From an uncultured Chitinophaga sp. (GTDB taxonomy: Bacteria; Bacteroidota; Bacteroidia; Chitinophagales; Chitinophagaceae), in NCBI RefSeq assembly GCF_902168175.1, contig NZ_CABHOU010000095.1, positions 372,001 to 436,000 of the forward strand: DNA of 64,000 bases, given 5' to 3'. The notes under the pieces are model-generated. The model ran no database searches and was not told where the DNA came from. It worked only from the letters and a program-made list of their open reading frames with translations. This document shows positions 1 through 9,300 of the stretch, piece by piece. The position numbers and the translations under genes were made by a program. Within the stretch, counting starts at the first letter, position 1, and every line of letters starts with the position of its first letter.

Positions 1-663
1 ATCCAGTATAGACGGGATTTTGCGGGTTACTTTACCGAGTGCGCTTTTGCGCACGGCTACCATTGTAGCACCTGCTGCGCCCATGTTCTTCTGAACACCG
101 GCGTATATCAGGCTGAACTTGTTAAAGTCCAGCTGACGGCTGAGTATATCGCTGCTCATATCGGCTACCAGGGGTACGCCCACCTCAGGGATGGCAGACC
201 ATTGGGTACCGTATATGGTATTGTTCGTAGTAATATGCAGGTATTTGGCCTGCGGGGGAACCGTAAACTGTTTGGGGATAAAGTTGTAATTGCTGTCTTT
301 GGAGCTGCCAGAAACATCTACATACCCATACTGTTTAGCCTCTTTGATGGCTTTGTTAGACCATACGCCGGTATCTACATAAGATGCTGTTTCGCCACTT
401 TCAAGCAGGTTCATAGGAACTTGCATAAATTGGGTGGTTGCGCCGCCATGCAGGAACAATACCTCGTAATCGTCTTCCAGTTGCATCAGGCTCTTTACCA
501 GGGACCGGGCCTCTTCCATTACGGCTGTAAAATGTTCCGTACGGTGGCCGATCTCCAGGATAGACATTCCTGTCCCCTCAAAGTCGATCAATGCTTTACT
601 GGCTTTGTATAACACCTCATTAGGTAATACGGAAGGACCAGCGTTAAAGTTGTGCACCTTCAT
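1..663 (-). CDS. serC: Phosphoserine aminotransferase (3' part lies outside the window)
   Basis: Catalyses the PLP-dependent transamination of 3-phosphohydroxypyruvate to phosphoserine in serine synthesis, and the related step of pyridoxine synthesis; cytoplasmic. The reverse-strand translation begins MKVHNFNAGPSVLPNEVL, the classic SerC start, and includes the PLP-lysine region YAGVQKNMGAAG. About 221 residues are visible of the roughly 355-360 usual for the family; the C-terminal third is beyond base 1. An in-frame ATG at 708 would add 15 residues (MNVENTNNVF...). I prefer 663 because the family starts directly at the FNAGP strand. The identification is from motif recognition and is strong. 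Confidence 0.93.
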   Translation of the reverse strand, partial: MKVHNFNAGPSVLPNEVLYKASKALIDFEGTGMSILEIGHRTEHFTAVMEEARSLVKSLMQLEDDYEVLFLHGGATTQFMQVPMNLLESGETASYVDTGVWSNKAIKEAKQYGYVDVSGSSKDSNYNFIPKQFTVPPQAKYLHITTNNTIYGTQWSAIPEVGVPLVADMSSDILSRQLDFNKFSLIYAGVQKNMGAAGATMVAVRKSALGKVTRKIPSILD

Positions 664-795
664 GTTGCGATCTAGATTGAATACGTTGTTTGTATTTTCC
701 ACGTTCATGGTTTTTCGAAGGAATTTGGTAAAATAAATAAACGGTATGGTTACCGGTAGGATGGTGGCAGAGGACAGGTTAAAAAGATAGAGCAA

Positions 796-803
796 CAAAG
801 ATA
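796..803 (-). promoter_or_regulatory. Possible -7 element for serC
   Basis: On the minus strand this reads TATCTTTG, a full match to the Bacteroidota -7 consensus TAnnTTTG. It lies about 130 nt upstream of the serC start. No TTTG -33 element is seen at the expected spacing, so it is only a candidate. Confidence 0.35.
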
Positions 804-822
804 ACGTAACTTTTCATAATTC

Positions 823-1788
823 TTAGTGCTCTCTTCCAAATATTTTGCCCCCGCGCCATAGCCGTTCCAGTAGGTCGGTTTCCTTTTGGTCTGTAGCCTG
901 AAAGTCACTGTTGTTAATGGTTTGCAAAGGCGGTTGCCCCGCATTGGCCCATGCTGTGTACCAACAGCTCGCCGTTGCCAGTATAGCCCCGCGCATCCTG
1001 CGTTCTACCATGTCGCCCATTTTAGAGCTGTAGGCTTTCGTATAGTCACTTGCGTAACTGCGCACCAGCTGCCCGTTACGGTTTTCCCAGGCATATTTAC
1101 GGTCGGCAGGCAGGCTGTTACTGAGCTCTTTTTCTACTCTCAGTACGGTATCGGCCGCAGCGGCGCTCTCCAGCAATATGCTCCAGATAAAGCCCCTCGG
1201 CTCCCTGATATACAGGGCTTTCCCCGCCCACAGGTCAAACTCTGCATCGGCCAGCAACTCTGGTATGCGTGACTCCCACAGGCCATGAATGCCATGTTGA
1301 CCGGTAAACTGACCGTTATGGTTGGAGCTGGTATGCAACGGTACATGCGCATCGGCTACGTAATGTCCCAGCTCGGCCGACAATTTCAGTATCCGCTCCC
1401 GGTCGCGGGCCAGGAAGGCGGCGGTGAGCCGGTACATCATGGTTTCGAAATGCCAGGGCAGTATGCCGTGCCGCTGCAGGGTGTCTGCAGTATAATGAGC
1501 AACGGCCCTCGGCCAGGGCACTGCCAGGCTGTCGTATTCACTACGCGGATAATGGTCCAGGTCGATATAGTGGCGCGGACCCTCATCCGGCAGCATATAC
1601 CGGCGTTTGTCCGGGTCGGTGGAATGGGTAACCAGGTAGCTGATATGTGGTTTGTAAAACACCATCAGCCTGGGCGGTAATGAATATACGGCGTGGCGAT
1701 TGATACGCTCGTGACCGAAAAAGCCCCAGGCTTTTATGATTGCAGGCAGGCACAGCAGTGCCACGATGGAGATACTGCGGGTTAACAT
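823..1788 (-). CDS. Secreted zinc-dependent phospholipase C / S1-P1 nuclease-like protein
   Basis: A 321-residue exported protein. The signal peptide (residues 1-20, ending IIKA) would leave a mature N-terminal Trp21, and the next residues are GFFGHERINRHA. In zinc phospholipase C and P1 nuclease the N-terminal Trp and a nearby His coordinate zinc. Further likely ligands are in HYIDLDHY, ELGHYVADAHVPLH and HGLWES, which give the H-x3-D and H-x3-E patterns of this all-helical superfamily. The substrate (phospholipid or nucleic acid) cannot be told from sequence. It lies downstream of nothing obvious; the 495-bp repeat-rich region 1789-2283 separates it from the DUF502 gene. Confidence 0.75.
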   Translation of the reverse strand: MLTRSISIVALLCLPAIIKAWGFFGHERINRHAVYSLPPRLMVFYKPHISYLVTHSTDPDKRRYMLPDEGPRHYIDLDHYPRSEYDSLAVPWPRAVAHYTADTLQRHGILPWHFETMMYRLTAAFLARDRERILKLSAELGHYVADAHVPLHTSSNHNGQFTGQHGIHGLWESRIPELLADAEFDLWAGKALYIREPRGFIWSILLESAAAADTVLRVEKELSNSLPADRKYAWENRNGQLVRSYASDYTKAYSSKMGDMVERRMRGAILATASCWYTAWANAGQPPLQTINNSDFQATDQKETDLLERLWRGGKIFGREH

Positions 1789-1950
1789 AAATGTTCGATT
1801 GGTTTTAACCGAAGTTAATGAATTAAGTATTTGAATATCATTTATTTAGTGGATTTTTTTGAAGATCGATGTATACATCGCCATGTGGTGTATATATCAA
1901 CTTCTATGAAGCACCCTTATATGATCCATGCTACATCCCTGCTCTATTTA

Positions 1951-2074
1951 AGGTAGATATAAGGTTAATCTAAGGTTCATTCTAAGCTAATGATAGGTAT
2001 CTAAGCCTAGAATGAACCTAGAATGAACCTACAATGAACCTACAATGAACCTAGAATGGAGCCAGAATGTAGCC
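1951..2074. repeat. Array of 11-bp tandem units in inverted arrangement
   Basis: Three units in one orientation (1951-1961, 1962-1972, 1973-1983; for example aggttcattct) are followed by a 25-bp centre. Six units of the opposite orientation then follow from 2009 to 2074 (agaatgaacct twice, acaatgaacct twice, then two diverged copies). The segment aggttcattcta (1973-1984) is the exact reverse complement of tagaatgaacct (2008-2019), so a cruciform or RNA hairpin is possible. Confidence 0.8.
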
Positions 2075-2175
2075 ATGATGGTGGAATGATGTTAGGGCCT
2101 GCCTGGTAGTGTTGCGGAAGTAAGGCGGGTTACGTGCGTGTGGTCGCGACAACGCTCATTATAGAAATAAAAGTT

Positions 2176-2205
2176 GAAGGGTGTGACACAACGGCGGCTC
2201 CATAG
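2176..2205 (+). repeat. Dispersed 30-bp intergenic element, copy 1
   Basis: Begins gaagggtgtg and has the core gacacaacggcggct. Related copies are at 15258-15287, 32975-33004 (inverted) and 33513-33542. The 40 bp that follow (cgctggtt then an A-rich run into the terminator) also resemble the tail of the copy at 33513. Confidence 0.8.
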
Positions 2206-2234
2206 AAAATCTGCCGCTGGTTCCACAAAAAGAA

Positions 2235-2264
2235 AAAGCCACAAACTATTAAGTTTATGGCTTT
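2235..2264 (-). terminator. Rho-independent terminator of the DUF502 gene
   Basis: Arms aaagcca/tggcttt and aaact/agttt with one mismatch form a hairpin. Read on the minus strand it is followed by a U-rich tract. It lies 20 bp past the stop at 2284. Confidence 0.75.
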
Positions 2265-2283
2265 CAGTTATTTATGAGAGCGG

Positions 2284-2928
2284 TCAGACTTTTTCAGGTA
2301 TATCGTGCGGATGATGATCGGTAATGGTGGTAACCCCTCCGGAAACGGCGAACTTCATGGCTTCGCCCGCAGAAATGTTCTCCAGCGCACGCACTTTCTC
2401 CTTTTTAACCATGAATACCTTGCCGGTGATGGCATAAGCATGCGGTACATACACGGCCAGGTAGCCTTCCAGGCCAAAGTTGCTGACGTCTGTTTGAGTG
2501 ATAAAGCCCATTTCCCAAACATCTTCGCCGTATACATTCACCAGCACGGGATGGTCGAACTTCTTTTTCTCGCCCACAAAGGCGTCGAACACGTCTTTTA
2601 CCGAGCTGTAGATATATTTGATAAAGGGGGTGCGCTCTATCATATGACCGAACATGTCGAACAGTCGGCTAATAATGAAGGAAGAACTCAGGTAACCTAC
2701 TACCAGCACCATGATAAGTACCAGCACAAAGCCTACCCCCTTGTATTTAATGAATTTCAACGGAGAATCCACCGGTATAAGCTCCCGGGGGAGGATATTG
2801 TCGATGGTGACGAACGCCCAGTACAACGTCAGTGCGGTAATTCCTATAGGAGCCAGTATAAGCAGGCCCTGGAAGAAATAGCGCAGCAGGCGCGACAGAA
2901 ATTTTTTCATGCTTGTTTTAGCCGACAT
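2284..2928 (-). CDS. DUF502 family integral membrane protein
   Basis: A 214-residue protein with two transmembrane segments in its N-terminal half: one near LLILAPIGITALTLYWAF, the second near GVGFVLVLIMVLVVGYLSS. A soluble C-terminal domain follows with the family-typical TPFIKYIYSSVKDVFDAF and the VPHAYAITGKVFMV region. These features match the DUF502 family, for which no firm biochemical role is known to me. The open frame extends to 3021, but the upstream 31 residues are hydrophilic and atypical, so I place the start at the ATG at 2928 (MSAKTSMKKFL); 2910 is the alternative. It is transcribed divergently from the tetR efflux operon. Confidence 0.8.
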   Translation of the reverse strand: MSAKTSMKKFLSRLLRYFFQGLLILAPIGITALTLYWAFVTIDNILPRELIPVDSPLKFIKYKGVGFVLVLIMVLVVGYLSSSFIISRLFDMFGHMIERTPFIKYIYSSVKDVFDAFVGEKKKFDHPVLVNVYGEDVWEMGFITQTDVSNFGLEGYLAVYVPHAYAITGKVFMVKKEKVRALENISAGEAMKFAVSGGVTTITDHHPHDIPEKV

Positions 2929-3107
2929 GGTAATTTGATTGTATTTGCAGACCGTAACAGTACCGCCTGCTTGATTTGCAAGATCACTGTGGTTAACGGT
3001 CTGTCTCTCTTTTTTTCCCATCCCCGGCCTCTTCTGCCGGAATACGGTGCAAAATTAGCTTAATTCGGCGCTTTATCCACTTATCAATTTAAATACAAAA
3101 AAATGCC

Positions 3108-3139
3108 ATGGAAACTTTTGTCGTTTAAAAAGTTTCCAT
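3108..3139. promoter_or_regulatory. Perfect inverted repeat, probable TetR operator
   Basis: Left arm atggaaactttt (3108-3119) and right arm aaaagtttccat (3128-3139) are exact reverse complements, separated by 8 nt. The repeat begins about 73 bp upstream of the tetR start and overlaps the predicted promoter. An autoregulatory TetR dimer site is the natural reading. Confidence 0.75.
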
Positions 3140-3146
3140 AGTTTTG
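3117..3146 (+). promoter_or_regulatory. Promoter of the tetR-RND efflux operon
   Basis: TTTG at 3117-3120, an 18-nt spacer, then TAGTTTTG at 3139-3146. This matches the Bacteroidota sigma factor consensus TTTG / TAnnTTTG in both elements. Most of it lies inside the inverted repeat, so bound repressor would block RNA polymerase. Confidence 0.75.
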
Positions 3147-3180
3147 TTAAGCATTTGCAAAGCGTTTCTAAAAACTACCC

Positions 3181-3789
3181 ATGGAAGTACAAGAAAGAAT
3201 ACTCGATACTGCATTTAATCTGTTCCGGCAGTATGGTACGCGATCTATAACGATGGACGATATATCTGTGCGGATGGGTATTTCGAAAAAAACGCTTTAC
3301 GCAAACTTCGCGGATAAGGACGACCTGGTGCTGAATGTGATGAGCCGTCACCTGAAAGTGATGGAGGAGCAGTGTAACACCGGCAGGGTGCAGGCCGAAA
3401 ATGCGATCGAAGAGTTGTTCCTGGTCATGAAAATGCTGGATGAACGCCTGAGAAATATGAACCCCGTGGCCATGCTTGACCTCCAAAAGTTCCACGCAAA
3501 GGCCTTCCAGTTATTCCAGGACCACCGCAACATTTTTTTACTGGATATGATCCGTCAGAACCTTGAAAGAGGTATTAAAGAGGGATTGTACCGCCCGGAC
3601 CTCGAACTGGACATCCTCAGCCGTTTCCGTACGGCCTGTGTAATGTTTTGTGTGCAACCGGATGTTTTTCCGACGGAATCGTACGATATGAGTAAGGTGC
3701 AGCGGGTATTGCTGGAACATTTTCTGTTTGGACTGGTTACTATGAAAGGCTACCAGTTTATCGAAACCTATAAAAAACAAAGACCCTAA
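3181..3789 (+). CDS. TetR/AcrR family transcriptional regulator
   Basis: A 202-residue regulator. The N-terminal helix-turn-helix is clear (ILDTAFNLFRQYGTRSITM, then ISVRMGISKKTLYANFADKDDL, residues about 8-50), followed by an all-helical ligand-binding and dimerisation domain. It is the first gene of a four-gene plus-strand operon with TolC, adaptor and RND pump genes (15-nt gap to the next gene). It probably senses a pump substrate and represses the operon through the inverted repeat in its own promoter. The ligand is unknown. Confidence 0.92.
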   Translation: MEVQERILDTAFNLFRQYGTRSITMDDISVRMGISKKTLYANFADKDDLVLNVMSRHLKVMEEQCNTGRVQAENAIEELFLVMKMLDERLRNMNPVAMLDLQKFHAKAFQLFQDHRNIFLLDMIRQNLERGIKEGLYRPDLELDILSRFRTACVMFCVQPDVFPTESYDMSKVQRVLLEHFLFGLVTMKGYQFIETYKKQRP

Positions 3790-3804
3790 TAAATATCAGG
3801 ATAT

Positions 3805-5166
3805 ATGCAACTACAACGGAAGCTCATCGGTTTACTCGGAGCGATGATGCCATTAGTCGCTACTGTGCACGCACAGCAGCAGGCTCCGGCAACTCAGGGC
3901 GTGCAGCCATTGTCTGTTCAGCAGGCGATAGACTATGCGCTGGCTAATCAGAACAGTATTAAAACCGCGAAATTGGACGAGCTGATAGCACTGGCCCGGA
4001 ACAAGGAAGTAAGCGGTCTTGCCCTGCCCAATATTTCAGCTACTGGTAATTTCCAGGACAACCCGGTTATCCAGAAGCAATTGCTGGATGCCTCCAACTT
4101 TGATCCTACCGTACCAAAAGGTACACTGGTGCCTTTTGCCTTCGGCCTGAAATACAATGCAGGCGGCCAGGTAAACATTAACCAGGTGTTGTTCGATCCA
4201 AGTGTGCTGGTGGCCTTACAGGCGCGCAGAACGCTGGAGGAGCTGGCCAACAAGAACGTGAAGAAAGCGGAAATCGATGTGAAAGCACAGGTGTATCAAA
4301 GCTACTACTCGGTATTGTCTGCCCAAAAAGCACTCGACTTCCTCAGCGGTAACATCGGCCGCCTGGAACAGATGCTGAACGAAACTAACGAAATCTACAA
4401 AAACGGATTGGCTGAAAAGCTGGATGTAGACAGGCTTACCGTACAGGTAACCAACCTGCGTACAGAGCAAACCCGTTTGAGGAATATGATCGAGGTAACT
4501 ACTGCTTCGCTCAAGTACCAGATAGGGATGCCGTTGAATCAGCCAGTACAGTTTACGGACACGCTGGATGTAAATGTTGCCCGTACCATGGAAGATGTGA
4601 GTGGCTTTAACTACACAGAACGTATCGAGTACCAGTTGCTGGATGCGCAGAAACGCGCCAACGAGTATAATCTTAAGCGTTACAGGCTGGCGCATTTGCC
4701 TACCCTGTCGGCCTTCGCGAACGGCGGCGCCTCTCGTCAAACCAACAAATTTGATTACCTCGGTAGCGAAATGTGGTATGGCTACGTGTCATGGGGCCTC
4801 AACCTCAACGTTCCGATCTTCAATGGTAACCAGCGTAAACGCCAGACAGAACAGGCTTACCTGGAAGTGGAGAAATCCAGCGTCGCGATCAATAACGTGA
4901 AACTGGGTATCGACCTCGAAAGACAAACTTCGGCTACTACTTTCCGTAACAACGTACTGTCGCTGGAAGCCCAGGAAAAGAATATGGGTTTAGCACAGGA
5001 AGTATTGTCCGTTACCCGCACCAAATACCGCGAAGGTGTAGGATCGAGCCTGGAAATGATAACAGCGGAAAATGATTTGCTGACCGCGCAGAACAATTAC
5101 TTCAATGCCCTGTACAATGCGATCTCAGCGAAAATCGATTACCTGAAAGCAAATGGAAAACTGTAA
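3805..5166 (+). CDS. TolC family outer-membrane efflux protein
   Basis: A 453-residue outer-membrane factor. It has a signal peptide (MQLQRKLIGLLGAMMPLVATVHAQ) and then two homologous halves of long helices with periodic Ala/Leu/Asn/Glu, each typical of the TolC barrel and periplasmic tunnel. Motifs include LSVQQAIDYALANQNSIKTAK near the mature N-terminus and TKYREGVGSSLEMITAENDLL in the C-terminal half. It would form the exit duct for the adaptor and RND pump encoded just downstream; the length is normal for the family. Confidence 0.92.
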   Translation: MQLQRKLIGLLGAMMPLVATVHAQQQAPATQGVQPLSVQQAIDYALANQNSIKTAKLDELIALARNKEVSGLALPNISATGNFQDNPVIQKQLLDASNFDPTVPKGTLVPFAFGLKYNAGGQVNINQVLFDPSVLVALQARRTLEELANKNVKKAEIDVKAQVYQSYYSVLSAQKALDFLSGNIGRLEQMLNETNEIYKNGLAEKLDVDRLTVQVTNLRTEQTRLRNMIEVTTASLKYQIGMPLNQPVQFTDTLDVNVARTMEDVSGFNYTERIEYQLLDAQKRANEYNLKRYRLAHLPTLSAFANGGASRQTNKFDYLGSEMWYGYVSWGLNLNVPIFNGNQRKRQTEQAYLEVEKSSVAINNVKLGIDLERQTSATTFRNNVLSLEAQEKNMGLAQEVLSVTRTKYREGVGSSLEMITAENDLLTAQNNYFNALYNAISAKIDYLKANGKL

Positions 5167-5212
5167 CCACACAATAACACTATCAACAACTAGCGCCTTA
5201 AAATCTATATAT

Positions 5213-6319
5213 ATGACCAAAAGATATTTTTCACTGCTGATGTTCACTGCTATTCTTGCTGCATGCGGCGGTGGTGAAGACAAAAGTGCAGAGAAACTGC
5301 AAAAACTGAAAAAGGAAAGAGCCGAACTGGACACGGAGATTGCAGCACTGGAAAAGAAAACAAAAGATACCAGCAACGTAAAACAAAAGACGGTGACCAT
5401 TTCTGTGGTAAAGGATACGTTGTTTGAACATTATATCGATGTGCAGGGTAGTGTAGACGCCCGCGAAAACGTAGACGTTAGCGCGAAGAGCCCCGGCGTT
5501 ATCACCAATATCTATGTAAAAGAAGGTCAGCAGGTAAGCAAAGGCCAAACGCTTGCACAGATCGACGATGCGGTAATGCGCTCTAACATCGCGGAACTGA
5601 AAACGCAGATGGAGCTGGCTAACATTGCCTTCGATAAACAACAACGACTCTGGAACCAGAAGATCGGTACGGAAATGCAATATCTGACTGCTAAAAACCA
5701 AAAAGAAGGATTGGAAAAAAGAATGGCAACCATGAACGATCAGTTAGCCCTGAACCGTATTGTATCGCCTATCAGCGGTACGGTTGATGCGGTGATCGCG
5801 AAACTGGGCGACCAGGCTGCTCCCGGCGCTCCTTCTTTCCGCGTGGTAAATACCAGCAACCTGAAAGTGGTGGCTAATGTGGCCGAAAGTTATGCAGGTA
5901 AAGTAAAAACAGGTGATCCGGTGGTGATCGTGCTGCCAGATATTAACAAAGAGATCCGTACTAAAATCAGCTTTGCTTCTAAAGTAATTGATCCGCTGAG
6001 CCGTACGATTAAAGTGGAAATTCCACTTTCTGCTGATGTGAACCTGCGCCCGAACATGATCGCCCAACTGAAGATAGTGGACTACATCGCTAAGCAAGCA
6101 GTAGTGGTGCCGGTAGGTGTGCTGCAGTACTCTATGGGTAAGCCTTACGTGATCACTGCAAAAACCAGCAATGGTAAGCTGGTGGCCGAACGTAAGGATG
6201 TGGAACTCGGTCATACTTATAATGATAAAGCGGAAATCAAAAGCGGTTTAGCCGCCGGCGACCAGATCGTGACTGCCGGCTTCCAGGGCCTCAACAACAA
6301 CGACCTGATCAAATTGTAA
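5213..6319 (+). CDS. RND efflux periplasmic adaptor (membrane fusion) lipoprotein
   Basis: A 368-residue adaptor linking the inner-membrane pump to TolC. The start at 5213 gives MTKRYFSLLMFTAILAAC with a lipobox (LAAC, Cys18); the frame is open to 5153 but that overlaps tolC and lacks a signal. A charged coiled-coil spacer (residues about 25-55) precedes the adaptor core: biotinyl-lipoyl half-motifs (VDVSAKSPGVITNIYVKEGQ and NRIVSPISGTVDAVIAKLGD) around a helical hairpin, then beta-barrel and membrane-proximal domains. The charged spacer just after the lipid anchor is longer than in E. coli AcrA. Confidence 0.92.
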   Translation: MTKRYFSLLMFTAILAACGGGEDKSAEKLQKLKKERAELDTEIAALEKKTKDTSNVKQKTVTISVVKDTLFEHYIDVQGSVDARENVDVSAKSPGVITNIYVKEGQQVSKGQTLAQIDDAVMRSNIAELKTQMELANIAFDKQQRLWNQKIGTEMQYLTAKNQKEGLEKRMATMNDQLALNRIVSPISGTVDAVIAKLGDQAAPGAPSFRVVNTSNLKVVANVAESYAGKVKTGDPVVIVLPDINKEIRTKISFASKVIDPLSRTIKVEIPLSADVNLRPNMIAQLKIVDYIAKQAVVVPVGVLQYSMGKPYVITAKTSNGKLVAERKDVELGHTYNDKAEIKSGLAAGDQIVTAGFQGLNNNDLIKL

Positions 6320-6355
6320 GCATATCCGCGCAGCTCATTCTTCTAAAAAGATTTT

Positions 6356-9300
6356 ATGAAAGATTCAAATAAAGAGTTTAAACTCACCAGTTGGGCGGTC
6401 GATAATAAGGTCAGCATTTATGTTGCCACGATTTTCTTGTCCATCTTCGGTATAGTGGCTTACCAATCACTTCCCAAGGAGCAGTTCCCGGAGGTGGTGT
6501 TCCCGCAGTTTTATATACAAACCGCCTACTTTGGTACATCACCAGAGGATATGGAAACACTGGTAACCAAACCGATTGAAAAACAATTGGGTGGTATTTC
6601 AGGTGTGAAAGAGATCAAGAGCACGTCGATGCAGGATTTTTCTGTTATCACTATCGAGTTTAATACTGATGTGAACATAGAAACAGCGCGGCAGGAAGTA
6701 CGTGAAAAAGTAGACGACGCCAAAACGGACCTGCCGAACAACCTCGACCAGGAGCCGCAGATTATGAAAATAGACGTGTCGCAGATCCCGATCATGAACA
6801 TCAACCTGTCTGGCGATTTCGACCTGCAATCACTGAAAAAATATGCAGATGAAATGCAGGACAGGGTTGAAGCCCTGACGGAGATCACCCGTGTGGATAT
6901 CATTGGTGCGCTTGACCGTGAGATCCAGATCAACCTGGACAAGTACAAAATGGATGCGGCGAAGATCAGCTTCGAAGATGTGGCAGGCGCTATTGCCAAC
7001 GAGAACAAAACTGTTTCCGGTGGCCAGGTAACGCTTGACGGACAAAAGCGTACGCTGAGTGTGAAAGGTGAGTATAAAGATCCGATGAAGATTCAGAGCA
7101 TCGTTGTACGGGGTTCTTCCGGCGCAACCGTATACCTCAGGGATATTGCAGATGTAGTGGATGGTTTCAAAGAACAGGAGAGTTACGCACGCCTCGATGG
7201 CAAAAACGTAATCACCCTGAACGTGATCAAACAAAGTGGTAAAAACCTGATCGACGCTTCTGATAAAATACAGGCCATTAAAAAAGATATGGAAGCAGGT
7301 TACTTCCCTAAAGGCCTCGAAGTAACGATCACTGCTGACCAGTCGGACTCTACCCGTATTACCCTGCACGACCTTATCAACACTATTATCATCGGCTTCC
7401 TGCTGGTGACCGTAATCCTGATGTTCTTTATGGGTGCGGTAAACGCGATATTCGTAGCGCTATCGGTACCCATTTCTATGTTCATCGCGTTTATAGTGAT
7501 GCAGATAGCGGGGATCACGCTGAATATGATGGTACTGTTCTCGTTCCTGCTGGCACTGGGTATTGTGGTGGATGACGCCATCGTGGTAATTGAGAATGTG
7601 CATCGTATCTTCTATGAAAGAAAAGATCTCGGTATTGTGAAAGCGGCGAAGATGGCAGCCGGTGAGGTGTTCCTGCCTGTATTTTCCGGTACCCTTACCG
7701 TACTTGCGCCTTTCGTGCCGCTGTTGTTCTGGCCGGGTGTAATTGGTGAGTTCATGAAGTACCTGCCAATCACGCTGATCACTACACTGATCGCTTCGCT
7801 GATCGTAGCATATATCATCAACCCTGTATTTGCGGTAGATTTCATGGACCGTCACGAGGGGGAAAACCATCCCAAACCACGTTTCGATAAGAAGTTTGGT
7901 ATTGTATCCATTGCATTCGCAGTGGCCGCGCTGATTGGTTACGGTATCGGGTTTGGCGTGGGTAACTTCATCGTGGTAATGTACCTGCTCGTTTTGATAG
8001 AAAGGTTCTGGCTGGGTGGCGTAGCACGCAAGTTTCAGCATGATTCATGGCCGCGGGTGCAGAACTGGTACAAACGCCAGGTGGAAAAGAGCCTTATCGG
8101 ATGGCGCCCTGTTAAAATACTGTTGCTTACTTTTGGAATGCTGGTGTTCAGCATCTGGCTGACTACCGTACGTAGTCCGAAGGTGGTATTCTTCCCGCAG
8201 GCAGATCCTAACTTTATATACGCTTACCTCGAGTTGCCTAACGGTACCGATCAGCAATACACCGATTCCATCACTTCCATCGTGGAAAAGAGGATCGTAG
8301 GTGTGGTTGGAAAAAATAACCCGCTGGTTAAATCAATTATATCAAACGTGGCCGTAGGTGCCGGCGATCCTAGTCAGATGGACCAGAGCGTGCAGCCGCA
8401 TAAAGGTAAAGTAACCGTTGCCTTCGTAGAGTTTGGCCAGCGTAAAGGGGCTTCCACCGTTGAGTATCTCGATAAAATCCGCCAGGCTGTGAAAGGTATT
8501 CCTGGTGCCGACATTACAGTTGAACAGGAACAAGGCGGTCCTCCCACAGGTAAGCCGATCAATATAGAAATTTCAGGAGATGAATTTGAGGTACTCACCA
8601 GCACAGCCGATCGCCTGAAACGTTACCTCGATTCGCTCGCTGTTGGTGGTGTGGAGGAGTTGCGTAGTGACTTCCAGGCCAATAAGCCGGAAGTGATCGT
8701 GGAAATTGACCGTGAGCGTGCAAACCGTGAGGGTATTTCTACCTACGCCATTGGCGGTGCGCTCAGAAGCGCGCTGTATGGTCTGGAAGTATCGAAGTTC
8801 CGTGATCCGGAAGATGATTATCCGATCATGGTACGCTTTAAGGAAGATCAGCGTAACAATATTAACATGCTGCTGAACATGAATATCACTTACCGTGATA
8901 TGAACATGGGGGGCCAGATCCGCCAGGTGCCTTTATCTTCCGTAGCAAACGTGCGTTACAGTAATACTTATGCAGGTATCAAACGTATCGATCAGAAACG
9001 TGTGATCACCCTGTATTCCAACGTGCTGTCCGATTACAATGCGAATGAAGTAGTACAGAACATCCAGACTGCGATCAACGATTTTGGTCAGCAGGACGGT
9101 ATTGCCATTAAAATGACTGGTGAGCAGGAAGACCAGATGGAAACCATGAACTTCCTGATTTGGGCGCTGGTTAGCGCTGTTGGGTTGATGGTGATCATCA
9201 TGGTAATACAGTTTAACTCGATGGGTAGAGCGCTGTTGATCCTGCTGGAAGTATTCTTCAGTATCATCGGCGTATTCCTTGGTTTCTCCACCTTCGGTAT

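Larger units (their letters stand above)
1789..2283. other. Repeat-rich intergenic region without a gene
   Basis: No credible open reading frame. It holds an 11-bp tandem array in two orientations (1951-2074), one copy of the dispersed 30-bp element (2176-2205) and the terminator of the DUF502 gene (2235-2264). It also has a stretch near 1871 reading gtatacatcgcc, which recurs near 33052 beside another copy of the element. This supports a shared origin for the two intergenic regions. Confidence 0.6.
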
